From Polyangiaceae bacterium (GTDB lineage: Bacteria; Myxococcota_A; Polyangia; Polyangiales; Polyangiaceae), in contig JAICQO010000023.1 of assembly GCA_025937835.1 (NCBI GenBank), positions 1 through 64,000 on the forward strand: a stretch of 64,000 bases of DNA, read 5' to 3'. A model generated the notes under the pieces. It searched no databases. It saw only the letters and a list, made by a program, of their open reading frames with translations, and was not told the DNA's origin. The translations under genes and the position numbers were made by a program. This document shows, one piece after another, positions 25,169-35,396 of the stretch. How positions within the stretch are numbered: the first letter of the stretch is position 1; each line of letters starts with the position of its first letter.

Positions 25169-26038
25169 ATGCAGCCTCGGCGGGTGTCGAGACAGCGAAT
25201 CGCGCTCGGATGCCTGGCGACGCTTTCCGCGTTCGCGCTGGCGTCGGTGAACCCGGCGCCAGCGCCCGCACAGCCTTCGCCCGCGCGGATTTGCCCGCGC
25301 GACATGGTCGCGGTCCGCGGTTTTTGCATCGACCGCTTCGAGATGTCGACGGTCGACAACCGCACCGGCAAGCCGCTCTCTCCGTTTTATCCCCCGCACC
25401 CGAAGCTCGTGGCGTCAGCGCTCGGCTCCTGGACGGTCGAGCGAGTGCGCGTCGGGGCCGCCGGAGCGCGCGGGATCCCACTGCCCCTGCTCCCGGAAAT
25501 CCAGTACTCCCGCAGCGACTACGTGCCGCGCGCGATCTCGCGCCCGGGGGTCGTCCCTCAGGGGTATCTGCCGCAATGGCTGGCCAAGGTCGCCTGCGCA
25601 AACGCCGGAAAACGATTGTGCACGGAGGACGAATGGGTCGAGGCGTGCCGGGGCAGCGCGGGCCGCAAGTTCCCGTACGGGGCGCGCTTCGAGGACGGGA
25701 GCTGCAACGTGTACCGGCACTTGCACCCGGCGGCGCTGCTCCACGCGGCCTCGTTTTACGGCCACCTCGATCCGCGGCTGAACCTGGTCTCCGACGCCAA
25801 CCGCGACCCGTTGCTGCGGCTCACGGGAGCCACGGCGAGCTGTCGCAGTCAGTGGGGCGAGGACGCCGCCTTCGACATGGTCGGCAACCTCGACGAGTGG
25901 ATCGACGATCCGAAGGGTGCGTTCCTCGGAGGCTTTTACGCGCGCTCGACCCGTGAGGGCTGTGAGTCGCGGGTCGGCGTCCACCCGACGACGTACTACG
26001 ACTATTCGACCGGCGCGCGCTGCTGCAAGAATCAGTGA
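25169..26038 (+). CDS. Exported formylglycine-generating-enzyme (SUMF1)-like protein
   Basis: From ATG 25169 the protein has 289 residues. A signal peptide (ALGCLATLSAFALASVNPAP) is followed by MVAVRGFCIDRFEMS, which matches the N-terminus of SUMF1/FGE domains, then CANAGKRLCTEDEWVEACRG, RKFPYG, FDMVGNLDEWIDD and a C-terminal GGFYARS, all typical of the C-type-lectin-like FGE fold. The catalytic Cys pair of true FGEs is not evident at the usual spacing, so it is more likely a non-catalytic or differently acting SUMF1 member. Export suggests a periplasmic role. Confidence 0.88.
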   Translation: MQPRRVSRQRIALGCLATLSAFALASVNPAPAPAQPSPARICPRDMVAVRGFCIDRFEMSTVDNRTGKPLSPFYPPHPKLVASALGSWTVERVRVGAAGARGIPLPLLPEIQYSRSDYVPRAISRPGVVPQGYLPQWLAKVACANAGKRLCTEDEWVEACRGSAGRKFPYGARFEDGSCNVYRHLHPAALLHAASFYGHLDPRLNLVSDANRDPLLRLTGATASCRSQWGEDAAFDMVGNLDEWIDDPKGAFLGGFYARSTREGCESRVGVHPTTYYDYSTGARCCKNQ

Positions 26039-26045
26039 GCGGCTG

Positions 26046-26822
26046 CTACGCCGAACCGGCGCGATCGAGCTTTCGCGCGAGCTGACTCACGGCTCGGCGC
26101 AGCTCGGTCTGCACGCTCTCGACTTCGGGCTGCTCGCTCCAGCGGGACCAGCCGAGCAACAAGTACCGGGCACCGGGATCCGTGTCGACCGGCAGCGTGC
26201 GGAACACGAGCACCGAGTCGTCGGCCTCGCGCCAGCGGAGCGCCAGATCGCGCCCCGGCGTGTGCGCCAACATGGGCCCGCTCACGCGCCGCCCGCTGGC
26301 GAGCGTGAGCGCGACGTTGCTGTCGACCTTGCCGAGCGCCGAGGTCGTGGAGCCGAGCCACGAGCCGAGCAGCTCCGGCTCGGTGAAGTAAGCGTGGCAG
26401 AGCTCGACGCTGCCGCGCGCTCGGGCTACCGCCCAGTACACGCGTCGCTGCCGCCCTGCGTGGCGCGCCAGATAGTTTTTCAGGGTCGCGAGCGCGATCC
26501 GCCAGGACGAGGCCGTACCGGCCAGCGTGTCGTCGTCGAAGGGCGCCGTGTGGCGGAGCTCGAGCCCACCTCGAACCATCTCGAACTCGAGCCGCGCCGA
26601 GCCGTGAGTGAACGCGACGGACCGCCCGGCATCGACGCGCGCGACCTCGAGCGACAGCGAGATCCCGAGCATCGGCCAGCCGAACGTCAGATTCGCGCCG
26701 GGGCGGACGTGGCCCTCGACCTTGTCCGCCTGCCAGGCCGAGAGCTCGCGCGGCTCGGTCAAAGCCTGGAAAACGCGGCTGGGTCGCGCGGACAGTGGCT
26801 GAAAAAGCTTAATTGTTTTCAT
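26046..26822 (-). CDS. Tandem SRPBCC (AHSA1-like) domain protein
   Basis: The 258-residue protein starts at ATG 26822 (MKTIKLFQPLSARPSRVFQA). It contains two AHSA1/START-like halves: residues about 1-120 (FQALTEPRELSAWQADKVEG, then GLELRHTAPF and TASSWRIALATLKNYLARH) and about 130-225 (ELCHAYFTEPELLGSWLGS, VSGPMLAHTPGRDLALRWRE). Such proteins bind hydrophobic ligands or act as Hsp90-ATPase activator homologs; many in bacteria are of unknown function. It is convergent with the SUMF1-like gene (7 bases between them). Its start faces the protease start with 72 bases between. Confidence 0.82.
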   Translation of the reverse strand: MKTIKLFQPLSARPSRVFQALTEPRELSAWQADKVEGHVRPGANLTFGWPMLGISLSLEVARVDAGRSVAFTHGSARLEFEMVRGGLELRHTAPFDDDTLAGTASSWRIALATLKNYLARHAGRQRRVYWAVARARGSVELCHAYFTEPELLGSWLGSTTSALGKVDSNVALTLASGRRVSGPMLAHTPGRDLALRWREADDSVLVFRTLPVDTDPGARYLLLGWSRWSEQPEVESVQTELRRAVSQLARKLDRAGSA

Positions 26823-26894
26823 TGGATACGGCAGGCGCGCCCGCGGCTTCCTCGAAGCACCGAGCAAGAGATTCTACACTCCCGTGACCTCACC

Positions 26895-28205
26895 ATGCTG
26901 CCCGCGCGTTGCCGGCTCGTTCTGGGTGTCCTCGTCGTGGGCTGCTTTTCGGCAGCATGTTCCGGCGCCGGGGACGAGTCGTCCGGTCGATTGTCGCAAA
27001 GCATCGACGGGGGGCAAACCGATACCGAGCACCTGAGCGTGTTCGGAACAGTGTCACTGAAGAACGGGGAAGCCTCCACCTGCACGGCGACGCTGATTGC
27101 CCCGAACCTGCTGGTCACGGCCCGGCACTGTATCGCCAGCGTGCCGAGCCCGGAGGTGATTTGCGGCCAGGCCTCCTTCAGCGACCCGATCCCGGTCAGC
27201 GACTTCATCGCCACGAACTCGCGGGTGATCGAGACCAGCCGCGTCTGGTCCAAGGCCTCGCGCATCGACGTCCCCTCCGAAGGCAACGACACGTGCGGTT
27301 TCGACATCGCGCTCGTGACGCTCACGCAGAACGTGCCGCCCGACGTGGCCGAGCCGAGCGTGCCGCGCATCGACCGCGGCGTGACGTCCGGCGAGGAGTA
27401 CACCGCCGTCGGCTACGGCATCGACGTGCGCGGTCAATCGAACGGCCGCAACGTGCTCACGGGTCTCGAGGTGGCCTGTGATCCCGGCAGCTGCGGACAG
27501 GGCGTCCGAGTCAGCGAGTTCCGCGGCAGCTCCGGTATCTGCGAGGGTGACTCGGGTGGCCCCGCGCTCGACGCACAGGGCAAGGTGGTCGGCGTCGTCT
27601 CACGCGGAAGCGAGAAGTGCACCGGCCCGGTTTACGGTTCGATCAGCGCCTGGAGCGAGCTGATCCAGCGCGTGGCCATCGCCGCGGCGGAAGCGGGCGG
27701 CTACGAAGCGCCGTTCTGGGCCCTCTCCGGCAAGAGCGATCCAGAGCCCACGCCGGAGCCCGCCCCGACCCCCGCGCCCACGCCCACTCCGGCTCCCACA
27801 CCGACGCCCGCGCCGACCACGCCTCCCGATCCGGAGCTTGGAGGTCAGGGCGAGGCTTGTAGCAGCGGGGGCGAGTGCCTGTCCGGCTACGGCTGTTATC
27901 AGCCCAACGGCGGCGACGCTTACTGCGTCGAGAAATGCTCGACGAGCGCCGACTGCGGCGCGGGCCTGTCGTGCGTCGCGCTCGGCTCGGGCTCGGGCTC
28001 GGGAGCGGCTTCGGTCTGCCTCGAGCGCCGCGCACCGGCTCCAATCCCCACGGGTGAGCCCGATGTCGAGGACGACGACTCCGGGGAGACGTCGAAGGCG
28101 GGCTGCTCGGTCGCGGGCACGTCTCCGTCGTCGCCGAGCCGCGGCGTGGAGGGGCTAGCCCTGCTGGGAGCGCTGGCGTTGGTGAGCCGACGTCGGCGGA
28201 GCTGA
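26895..28205 (+). CDS. Secreted trypsin-like serine protease with MYXO-CTERM-like tail
   Basis: The 436-residue protein has a lipoprotein-type signal (VLVVGCFSAAC). The S1 protease domain has the catalytic triad in LVTARHCIA (His), CGFDIALVTL (Asp) and GICEGDSGGPALD (Ser). A Pro/Thr-rich linker of about 35 residues (PTPEPAPTPAPTPTPAP) leads to a Cys-rich module (GGECLSGYGCYQPNGGDAYC). The protein ends with a Cys, a hydrophobic helix and an Arg cluster (KAGCSVAGTS, LALLGALALVSRRRRS), the layout of MYXO-CTERM sorting tails, which anchor proteins to the cell surface for later processing. No clear ribosome-binding site precedes ATG 26895. It is probably a predatory or nutritional exoprotease. Confidence 0.9.
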   Translation: MLPARCRLVLGVLVVGCFSAACSGAGDESSGRLSQSIDGGQTDTEHLSVFGTVSLKNGEASTCTATLIAPNLLVTARHCIASVPSPEVICGQASFSDPIPVSDFIATNSRVIETSRVWSKASRIDVPSEGNDTCGFDIALVTLTQNVPPDVAEPSVPRIDRGVTSGEEYTAVGYGIDVRGQSNGRNVLTGLEVACDPGSCGQGVRVSEFRGSSGICEGDSGGPALDAQGKVVGVVSRGSEKCTGPVYGSISAWSELIQRVAIAAAEAGGYEAPFWALSGKSDPEPTPEPAPTPAPTPTPAPTPTPAPTTPPDPELGGQGEACSSGGECLSGYGCYQPNGGDAYCVEKCSTSADCGAGLSCVALGSGSGSGAASVCLERRAPAPIPTGEPDVEDDDSGETSKAGCSVAGTSPSSPSRGVEGLALLGALALVSRRRRS

Positions 28206-28377
28206 CGACGGGGGCCCGTCAGCCGTCAGCCAGAACGGAACGCACGGCGAACCTCGCAGCCTGAACCGGCGAGGCGAAGCCGAAGCCCGCGACGAGCGAA
28301 GCGAGTCGCGTTGGGGGCGCGGGGGCGATGAGCTCCCGAGGAGGATTACGGTGGGGGTGGGCGGGTGGGATAAAAAG

Positions 28378-28450
<73 letters not shown>

Positions 28451-28468
28451 GGGGGAGTGGGGGCCGGG

Positions 28469-28496
28469 AAAGTAGCCTCGTGGTCGTAGGAGTCAA
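28469..28496 (-). promoter_or_regulatory. Sigma70-like promoter of tRNA-Ala
   Basis: On the minus strand TTGACT (28496-28491) is followed after 16 bases by TACTTT (28474-28469), placing the transcription start about 12 bases before the mature tRNA 5' end. Confidence 0.65.
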
Positions 28497-28589
28497 CAGG
28501 ATTCCTTCGGGGGACGCGCGGAAAACGCGGCGTTGCCGCGGGCCAGCGGCCGGGGCTCGAGAGTGGAGGCAGCCTCGAACCGCGACGTG

Positions 28590-28617
28590 TTGACCCGCGG
28601 ATCGACGTGGTTATGTT
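28590..28617 (+). promoter_or_regulatory. Sigma70-like promoter of dnaK
   Basis: TTGACC (28590-28595) and TATGTT (28612-28617) are separated by 16 bases, about 90 bases before the dnaK ATG. I see no convincing sigma32-type element or CIRCE inverted repeat in the 255-base gap. Confidence 0.5.
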
Positions 28618-28705
28618 GCGGCCCGTCACCAGTTTCGGCCGCATTTCGGCCTACGGTGAGATCGCGCGGCGCTCCGGAAGGGCCGGCGAATTCGAGGAGC
28701 AGACA

Positions 28706-30616
<1,911 letters not shown>

Positions 30617-30640
30617 CCAGAGCAACTAGCCGTCAGTCAT

Positions 30641-30721
30641 CGGGAGCGCCGCAGCTCCCGCCCCGCTGGAGTGAATCCAGCGGGGGCCCACCCCCAGGTT
30701 TTGGGGCCCCAGCCCCAAAAC
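30641..30721. repeat. Three consecutive perfect hairpins after dnaK
   Basis: Stem 1: CGGGAGC (30641-30647) with GCTCCCG (30654-30660). Stem 2: CCCCGCTGG (30661-30669) with CCAGCGGGG (30677-30685). Stem 3: GTTTTGGGGC (30698-30707) with GCCCCAAAAC (30712-30721), 10 bp around a 4-base loop. They fill the space behind dnaK. They may terminate the transcript, protect its 3' end, or be a dispersed extragenic palindromic repeat. Confidence 0.65.
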
Positions 30722-30756
30722 GATCCCGCGTGTGGGCGCCCGCGAAGCGCGGTGAC

Positions 30757-30791
30757 CATGGGCACGGACTTGAGTAGAGTCCGTGCCCATG
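30757..30791 (+). promoter_or_regulatory. 14-bp perfect inverted repeat covering a start codon
   Basis: CATGGGCACGGACT (30757-30770) and AGTCCGTGCCCATG (30778-30791) are perfect inverted copies around the spacer TGAGTAG. The last three bases are the ATG of the following lipoprotein gene. If transcribed, the hairpin would bury the start codon, leaving only GAG-type sequence in the loop. As DNA it could be an operator. Confidence 0.6.
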
Positions 30792-32669
30792 TCGCTTCGT
30801 AGGGTCGCGTGGGTCTGTCTGTTCCTGGGTTCCGTCTCTTGTGCGGCCAAGCCGGCTCCGGCTCCGCTTTCGGTCGAGCCCGCCGCCACCAAGCCGGACG
30901 CCGAAGCCGCGCCCGACTTGTCGCCGGTCGCAGCCCCTGCGGAGCTGGTCGGCGTCGGCCGCGTGAAGCGTCCGCGCGAGTTCGTCGAAACGCTGGCGAG
31001 CTGGACGGGACTACCGCTCGCGTTGCGCACGCTGTTGCCCTCGCACCTGCGCGAGGCGGAGGCGCTCGTGGATTGGAACGCGCCGCTCGAGGCTGCGGCG
31101 GTGCTCGACCAGAGCTCGACCAGCAAGACGGCGCCGCCGCTGTTCGTGGTGTCGGTCGGCCTGACGGGGCTCGACAGCGCGCGCTCGTTCGTCGAGTCGC
31201 AGGGCGGGCACCCGACGCGCGTGGCGCCGGGCGTGTATCGCGTAGAGATCCAGGGCGCGGACTGCGCGATCGCGGCGTCGCTCGGCCCGAGCCCGGCGCG
31301 GCTCGTGTGCGGCGACGACTGGAAGGACGTCGAAGCGTTGCTCCCGTACGCGACGCGCGGCTTGCCGAACGAGCGCCTGACCGAGCGCGACCTCTTGCTC
31401 GAGCTCCGGCTGCGCCCGGTCGAGAAGCGCTACCACGACGAGATCCGCTCACTGCGGATCCTGTCGGGCCTGTTCTTGCGGCAGATCGGCGCCGACGACG
31501 CGCGGCTCGATCGCGCCCTGTCGGAGATCGTCTACGCGCTCGCCGACGAGCTGATGCTGGTCGCGGGCGAAGCCGAACGACTGACGCTCGGCGCGACGCT
31601 CGACAAGCAGGCGCAGGTGCTCGACATCGACTACGGGCTCAGCCTCGAGGGCAACGCCTCGACGATCGGCCAGATGTTGCGCGAGACGTCGAAGCGCGCG
31701 GCTCCGGCTCCGGCGCTGTTCTTCCGGCTGCCTGCGGAGGCGCACTCGGGTGTCTATGGCGTCCCGGGTGACAAGGAACGGCTCTCGAAGCTCGTTCCTC
31801 CGCTCGCCGAGCTGGTCGATGCGTTCTTCGCGCACGCCAAGCTGGGAGTGAAGTTCCGGGAGCGCGTGAAGTCGGCGACGCTGTCGTTGCCCGAGCTCTA
31901 CGGGCTGTCGGCGTACGCGTCGGGCGCGAGCCCGGCCAAGAAGGACGCGCCGCCCGCCGAGCGTTTTGCAGCGCAAGTAGGCTGGCACGTCGGTGCCGTG
32001 GAGGTGCGCATCGACCTCATGACCAAGCTCTTCGGTGAGCTGACGCTCGCGCTGAACGACAAGGACCTCGGCAAGTGGCTCGCCGAAAAGCACAAGCTCG
32101 AACGTGACCTGTTCCCGAGGGCGAAGTCGGCGCAGGCGCGCGTGCCGACCTTTACCGCGGCCGGCACCGCTTACACCCTCGAGCTGCCGCCGAAGCTCGC
32201 TCAGAAGCTGCTCGATATCGAGGACGTCGCGGGCCCGGCGTCCGCCCAGGGCAAGCCCAAGCCGATCCCGCTGTCGCTGGTGCTCGCGCCCGACGGCAAC
32301 ACGACCTGGTTCGCGATCGCCGGCAGTCAGAAGGCGGCGATCGAGAAGCTCGCTCAGGCGCACGGCGAAGGCGCGCCGACCCTCGCCACCCGTCCTGGTC
32401 TGGAAGCGCTCAAGGCCATCCCGAGCGTCTCGGGCGGCTTCACCAGCGTCCAGAGCTTGAGCCACATGCTGGCCGAAGCCTGGAAGAAAGCGGACGTCGA
32501 TCTCGAAGAAGCCCTGAACCGCGTCCCCCAACACGGCCGCACGCCGATCCTCTGGTGGGGCATCCTGTCGGAAGCGGGCAAGAGCGCCACCCTGGGCGGC
32601 AAGCTGCGGATCCCGGCGGCGGCATTCGCGGACGCCGGGGCGTTGATTCCGCAGCTCAAGGGCAGGTGA
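30789..32669 (+). CDS. Large lipoprotein of unknown function
   Basis: The 626-residue protein starts at ATG 30789 and has a lipobox (CLFLGSVSC, Cys18), followed by a Pro/Ala-rich spacer and then a mostly helical and soluble body (ELVGVGRVKRPREFVETLAS, LRGAKQ-poor, Leu/Ala/Glu-rich). Recurrent features are lines such as FFRLPAEAHSGVYGVPGDKE and LTLALNDKDLGKWLAEKHKL. I do not recognise a family. It lies behind the dnaK hairpin cluster and its start codon is part of a strong inverted repeat. The GTG six bases upstream, inside the same repeat, is a less likely start. Confidence 0.75.
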   Translation: MSLRRVAWVCLFLGSVSCAAKPAPAPLSVEPAATKPDAEAAPDLSPVAAPAELVGVGRVKRPREFVETLASWTGLPLALRTLLPSHLREAEALVDWNAPLEAAAVLDQSSTSKTAPPLFVVSVGLTGLDSARSFVESQGGHPTRVAPGVYRVEIQGADCAIAASLGPSPARLVCGDDWKDVEALLPYATRGLPNERLTERDLLLELRLRPVEKRYHDEIRSLRILSGLFLRQIGADDARLDRALSEIVYALADELMLVAGEAERLTLGATLDKQAQVLDIDYGLSLEGNASTIGQMLRETSKRAAPAPALFFRLPAEAHSGVYGVPGDKERLSKLVPPLAELVDAFFAHAKLGVKFRERVKSATLSLPELYGLSAYASGASPAKKDAPPAERFAAQVGWHVGAVEVRIDLMTKLFGELTLALNDKDLGKWLAEKHKLERDLFPRAKSAQARVPTFTAAGTAYTLELPPKLAQKLLDIEDVAGPASAQGKPKPIPLSLVLAPDGNTTWFAIAGSQKAAIEKLAQAHGEGAPTLATRPGLEALKAIPSVSGGFTSVQSLSHMLAEAWKKADVDLEEALNRVPQHGRTPILWWGILSEAGKSATLGGKLRIPAAAFADAGALIPQLKGR

Positions 32670-32775
32670 GGGACGCGGTTCGGCGTAGCTGGCGGCCGTC
32701 GAATCGCGCCTGATTTTCAGGAGTTAGCCTGAATCTTGGCCGCTGCTGGCCAACCTTTGTAGGTATCGAGCCTAC

Positions 32776-34557
32776 ATGTTTTTTCGTCTGGCCCGCTGCG
32801 CGCTCTGGGTCTGCCTGGCGCTGTTCGCCCTGACCCGAGTGGGGAACGCGGCCTGGCTCGAGACACGTGTGAAGGCGCATCGGGCGGTGGTCGCGGTGGA
32901 GCGGGACGGGCGCGCCACCGTCGATCACGAGCTGACGCTCGGCGTGCGCGGCGGGCCGCTCAAGACGCTGGAGCTGCCCGGCGTCGATACGGGTGCGGTG
33001 ATGGAGCCGGAAGCGACGGTCGTCCCGATCGTGCGCTACGGAGTCCCGGCTGCCATCCCGCTCGTGCTTGCGCTCGGCGAAGACGGCACGTTGCGGATCG
33101 ACATCGATCACCCGAAGGGGCTCCGTACCGGCAGCTACCTGTTCCGCTTTCGGTACTCGACCAATTTGCTCGCCCGCGACAAGATCCGGCGGCGCGGCCC
33201 CGCTGCGGAGGTCGAGTGGGTCGGACCGCGCTTCGCCGACGGCGTCGACGTGGCCAAGGTCGTGTTCCGCTTGCCTGCCGGTCCCGTGCCGCCTTCGCTG
33301 CCGGTGCCCGAGGACGGCGACGAGGCGCAGCTGCTCGGCGGCGCGTTCCTGTCGCAGCTCCGCCACGACGGCGACAAGGTCGAGGTCGAGCTGGTGCGCC
33401 CGCACCTGGCGCGCGGGGAGCCCGCGGTCTGGCGCGTGCTCGCGAGCCCCAAGGTGTTCTACGGCTTGCCGGAGCCGAGCCAGGTCCGGCGGAGCCGTAC
33501 ACTCTCGCCGGGGGTGGCGGAGCCACCGGTGCGTCGCGTCTTCGGCCTCGGCTTCGCGTTGCTCGGCGCGGTCGCCTACGCCCTGGCCGTGACCCTGAAA
33601 TGGGGACTCTTCCGCCGTGATTGCCGGGCCTCGCGCGTGACGGCGGTGGCGCTCTTGCCGCTACCGATCGGCGTGCGCGCGTCGCTCGCGGGCGCGTTGG
33701 CCTCGGGCGCAGCGGTGCTCGGCGTGGCCGGAGATTATCCGACGCTCGCCGGCGTGCTGCTGGTGCTGGCGGTGATCGCCGCCTCGATCGCCGCGCCGAA
33801 GCTGTTGCTGAGCCCCCGCGCAGCCGGACACTGGCTGCTGCTCAAGGACGAAGACGCGTTCACCGGCAAGGCCGTGCGCCGCGCCGGGCGCTTCCTCGAT
33901 TTCGGAACCTTGCCGGGTGCGCTGCTCGCGCTGCTCTGCTTCGGCAGTGTCGCGCTGGGCGTGGCCGCGGTTTTCCCGCGCTCACCGTACCACGCGCTGT
34001 GCCTCGCGCTCGGCTCGGTGTTGCTGCTGCCGCTGTTCGCGACCGGCCGCGGCGCGCACTTGCCCGGCTCGCGCAGCGAACGCGCTCGCCGGATCTTGCC
34101 GCGGGTCGCGCGCGATCTGCGGGCGCGCGGGCTCAAGGTGCACCCCTGGGCGAGGCTCGCAGCGGGTGAGTCCGAGCCGGACGAGCTCAGGCTCTTGGTG
34201 CGGAGCGCGCGCCCGCGCGACGGGCTGCTCGCGCTCGAAGTCGGCGTCGAGCAGCAGGCGACGGTCGGCGGCTTCTTGCTCTTGCCGTTCGTCTTGATCC
34301 GCGTGAGAGACGGCTCCCAGGCTCAGCGCAGCCTCGGGCGGCAATGCTCGTGGCAGCGCGGGCGAACGCCGGAAGAGCGCGTGGCGCTGGTGCGGCCGGG
34401 CGTGCCGGCGCGGGGTCTGCTCGTCGATCTGGTCGCCGAGCTGGTGCTTCAGCTTTCGGACGAGTCGCGCCCGCCCACGAGGAGCTCGCGAAACTCGGGC
34501 GGCACCTCGTCGTTCACCTCGAAGCTTGCGCCGGCATCGCCCGCCCACGCCACGTAG
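32776..34557 (+). CDS. Membrane protein with large extracytoplasmic N-terminal domain
   Basis: The 593-residue protein has a signal peptide (ALWVCLALFALTRVGNAAWL), a beta-rich domain of about 230 residues (VKAHRAVVAVERDGRATVDH, TGSYLFRFRYSTNLLARDKI), and then about six hydrophobic segments (FGLGFALLGAVAYALAVTL, ASLAGALASGAAVLGVAG, LLVLAVIAASIAAP, LLALLCFGSVALGVAAVF, ALCLALGSVLLLPLFATG). A cytoplasmic region follows. The layout loosely recalls DUF2207-type proteins, but I cannot assign it. Its last 36 codons overlap the pseudouridine synthase gene on the other strand, and that tail (SRPPTRSSRNSGGTSSFTSK) looks like antisense read-through. Confidence 0.72.
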   Translation: MFFRLARCALWVCLALFALTRVGNAAWLETRVKAHRAVVAVERDGRATVDHELTLGVRGGPLKTLELPGVDTGAVMEPEATVVPIVRYGVPAAIPLVLALGEDGTLRIDIDHPKGLRTGSYLFRFRYSTNLLARDKIRRRGPAAEVEWVGPRFADGVDVAKVVFRLPAGPVPPSLPVPEDGDEAQLLGGAFLSQLRHDGDKVEVELVRPHLARGEPAVWRVLASPKVFYGLPEPSQVRRSRTLSPGVAEPPVRRVFGLGFALLGAVAYALAVTLKWGLFRRDCRASRVTAVALLPLPIGVRASLAGALASGAAVLGVAGDYPTLAGVLLVLAVIAASIAAPKLLLSPRAAGHWLLLKDEDAFTGKAVRRAGRFLDFGTLPGALLALLCFGSVALGVAAVFPRSPYHALCLALGSVLLLPLFATGRGAHLPGSRSERARRILPRVARDLRARGLKVHPWARLAAGESEPDELRLLVRSARPRDGLLALEVGVEQQATVGGFLLLPFVLIRVRDGSQAQRSLGRQCSWQRGRTPEERVALVRPGVPARGLLVDLVAELVLQLSDESRPPTRSSRNSGGTSSFTSKLAPASPAHAT

Positions 34558-35396
34558 CTCGCATGCAGGGCGTGCCGCCCGGGTAGGCGTGGATCCGGCT
34601 CCCCGCCGTAGCTTGCATCGCCGACGATCGGGTAGCCGATCGAGGCGAGGTGCACGCGGATCTGGTGACGAAACGCGGCGCCGACCTCGAGCTCGACGAG
34701 CGCGCGCCCGGAGCCACGCTCGACCACGCGGTACCGGGTCAGCGTGTGCTTGGCATAGCTCTCGCCGATGCCGGCGATGCGCACGCGTCCGTTCGAGTCG
34801 GTAGCCAACCACTCCTCGATCGTTCCCGAAGCGGCGAGGCCGGGGCTCGCGACCACCGCGAGGTAGCGTTTCGCGAGCGCCCCGGTCTTCAGCCCCTGGC
34901 TCAGCGCCGCGAACGCCCGCTCGCTGCGAGCGGCGACGACCAGACCGGAGGTGTGCGTGTCCAGGCGGTGGATCACGCCCGGCTCGCGCTCGCGATGGCC
35001 GACGCCGCGCATTTCCGGGTAGCGCGCGAGCAGCGCTCCGGCGAGCGTGCCGCGCTCGCCGGGCCCGAGCGGCACCGTGGGCATCCCGGCGGGTTTCGAG
35101 ACCACGACCAGGTCCGGGCGCTCGAGCCGCACGTCGAGCGGGATTTGGGGCTCGGCCTCCGGCGACTCGGAGGCGGGTTCGCGGAGCTCGATCAGCGTCG
35201 CGCCGGTGAGCAGCTGGCCCTTCTTGCCGACCCGCCCGTCGACGCGCACCTGGCCTGTGTCGCACAGCGCCTGCGCGCGCTTGCGGCCGACAGCGAGAGC
35301 TCGCGCCACGAACTGATCGAGGCGCAATTCGCGGTCAGTCGTGTCGAGCTCGAAGATCCGCGGCGGACGGTCGCTGCCGCCCGGCGCGAGCGTCAC
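34449..35396 (-). CDS. RluA/RluD-family rRNA pseudouridine synthase
   Basis: From GTG 35396, which overlaps the stop of the upstream gene (GTGA), the protein has 315 residues. An S4-type RNA-binding region (LRLDQFVARALAVGRKRAQA, VRVDGRVGKKGQLL) precedes the catalytic domain with the signature GVIHRLDTHTSGLVVAARSE; the Asp in HRLD is the nucleophile. Later motifs AKRYLAVV, ALVELEVGAAFRHQIRVHLA and GDASYGG complete the RluA family pattern. It converts uridine to pseudouridine in large-subunit rRNA or tRNA; the site cannot be told. The 3' end overlaps a plus-strand gene by 109 bases. Confidence 0.94.
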   Translation of the reverse strand: MTLAPGGSDRPPRIFELDTTDRELRLDQFVARALAVGRKRAQALCDTGQVRVDGRVGKKGQLLTGATLIELREPASESPEAEPQIPLDVRLERPDLVVVSKPAGMPTVPLGPGERGTLAGALLARYPEMRGVGHREREPGVIHRLDTHTSGLVVAARSERAFAALSQGLKTGALAKRYLAVVASPGLAASGTIEEWLATDSNGRVRIAGIGESYAKHTLTRYRVVERGSGRALVELEVGAAFRHQIRVHLASIGYPIVGDASYGGEPDPRLPGRHALHASYVAWAGDAGASFEVNDEVPPEFRELLVGGRDSSES

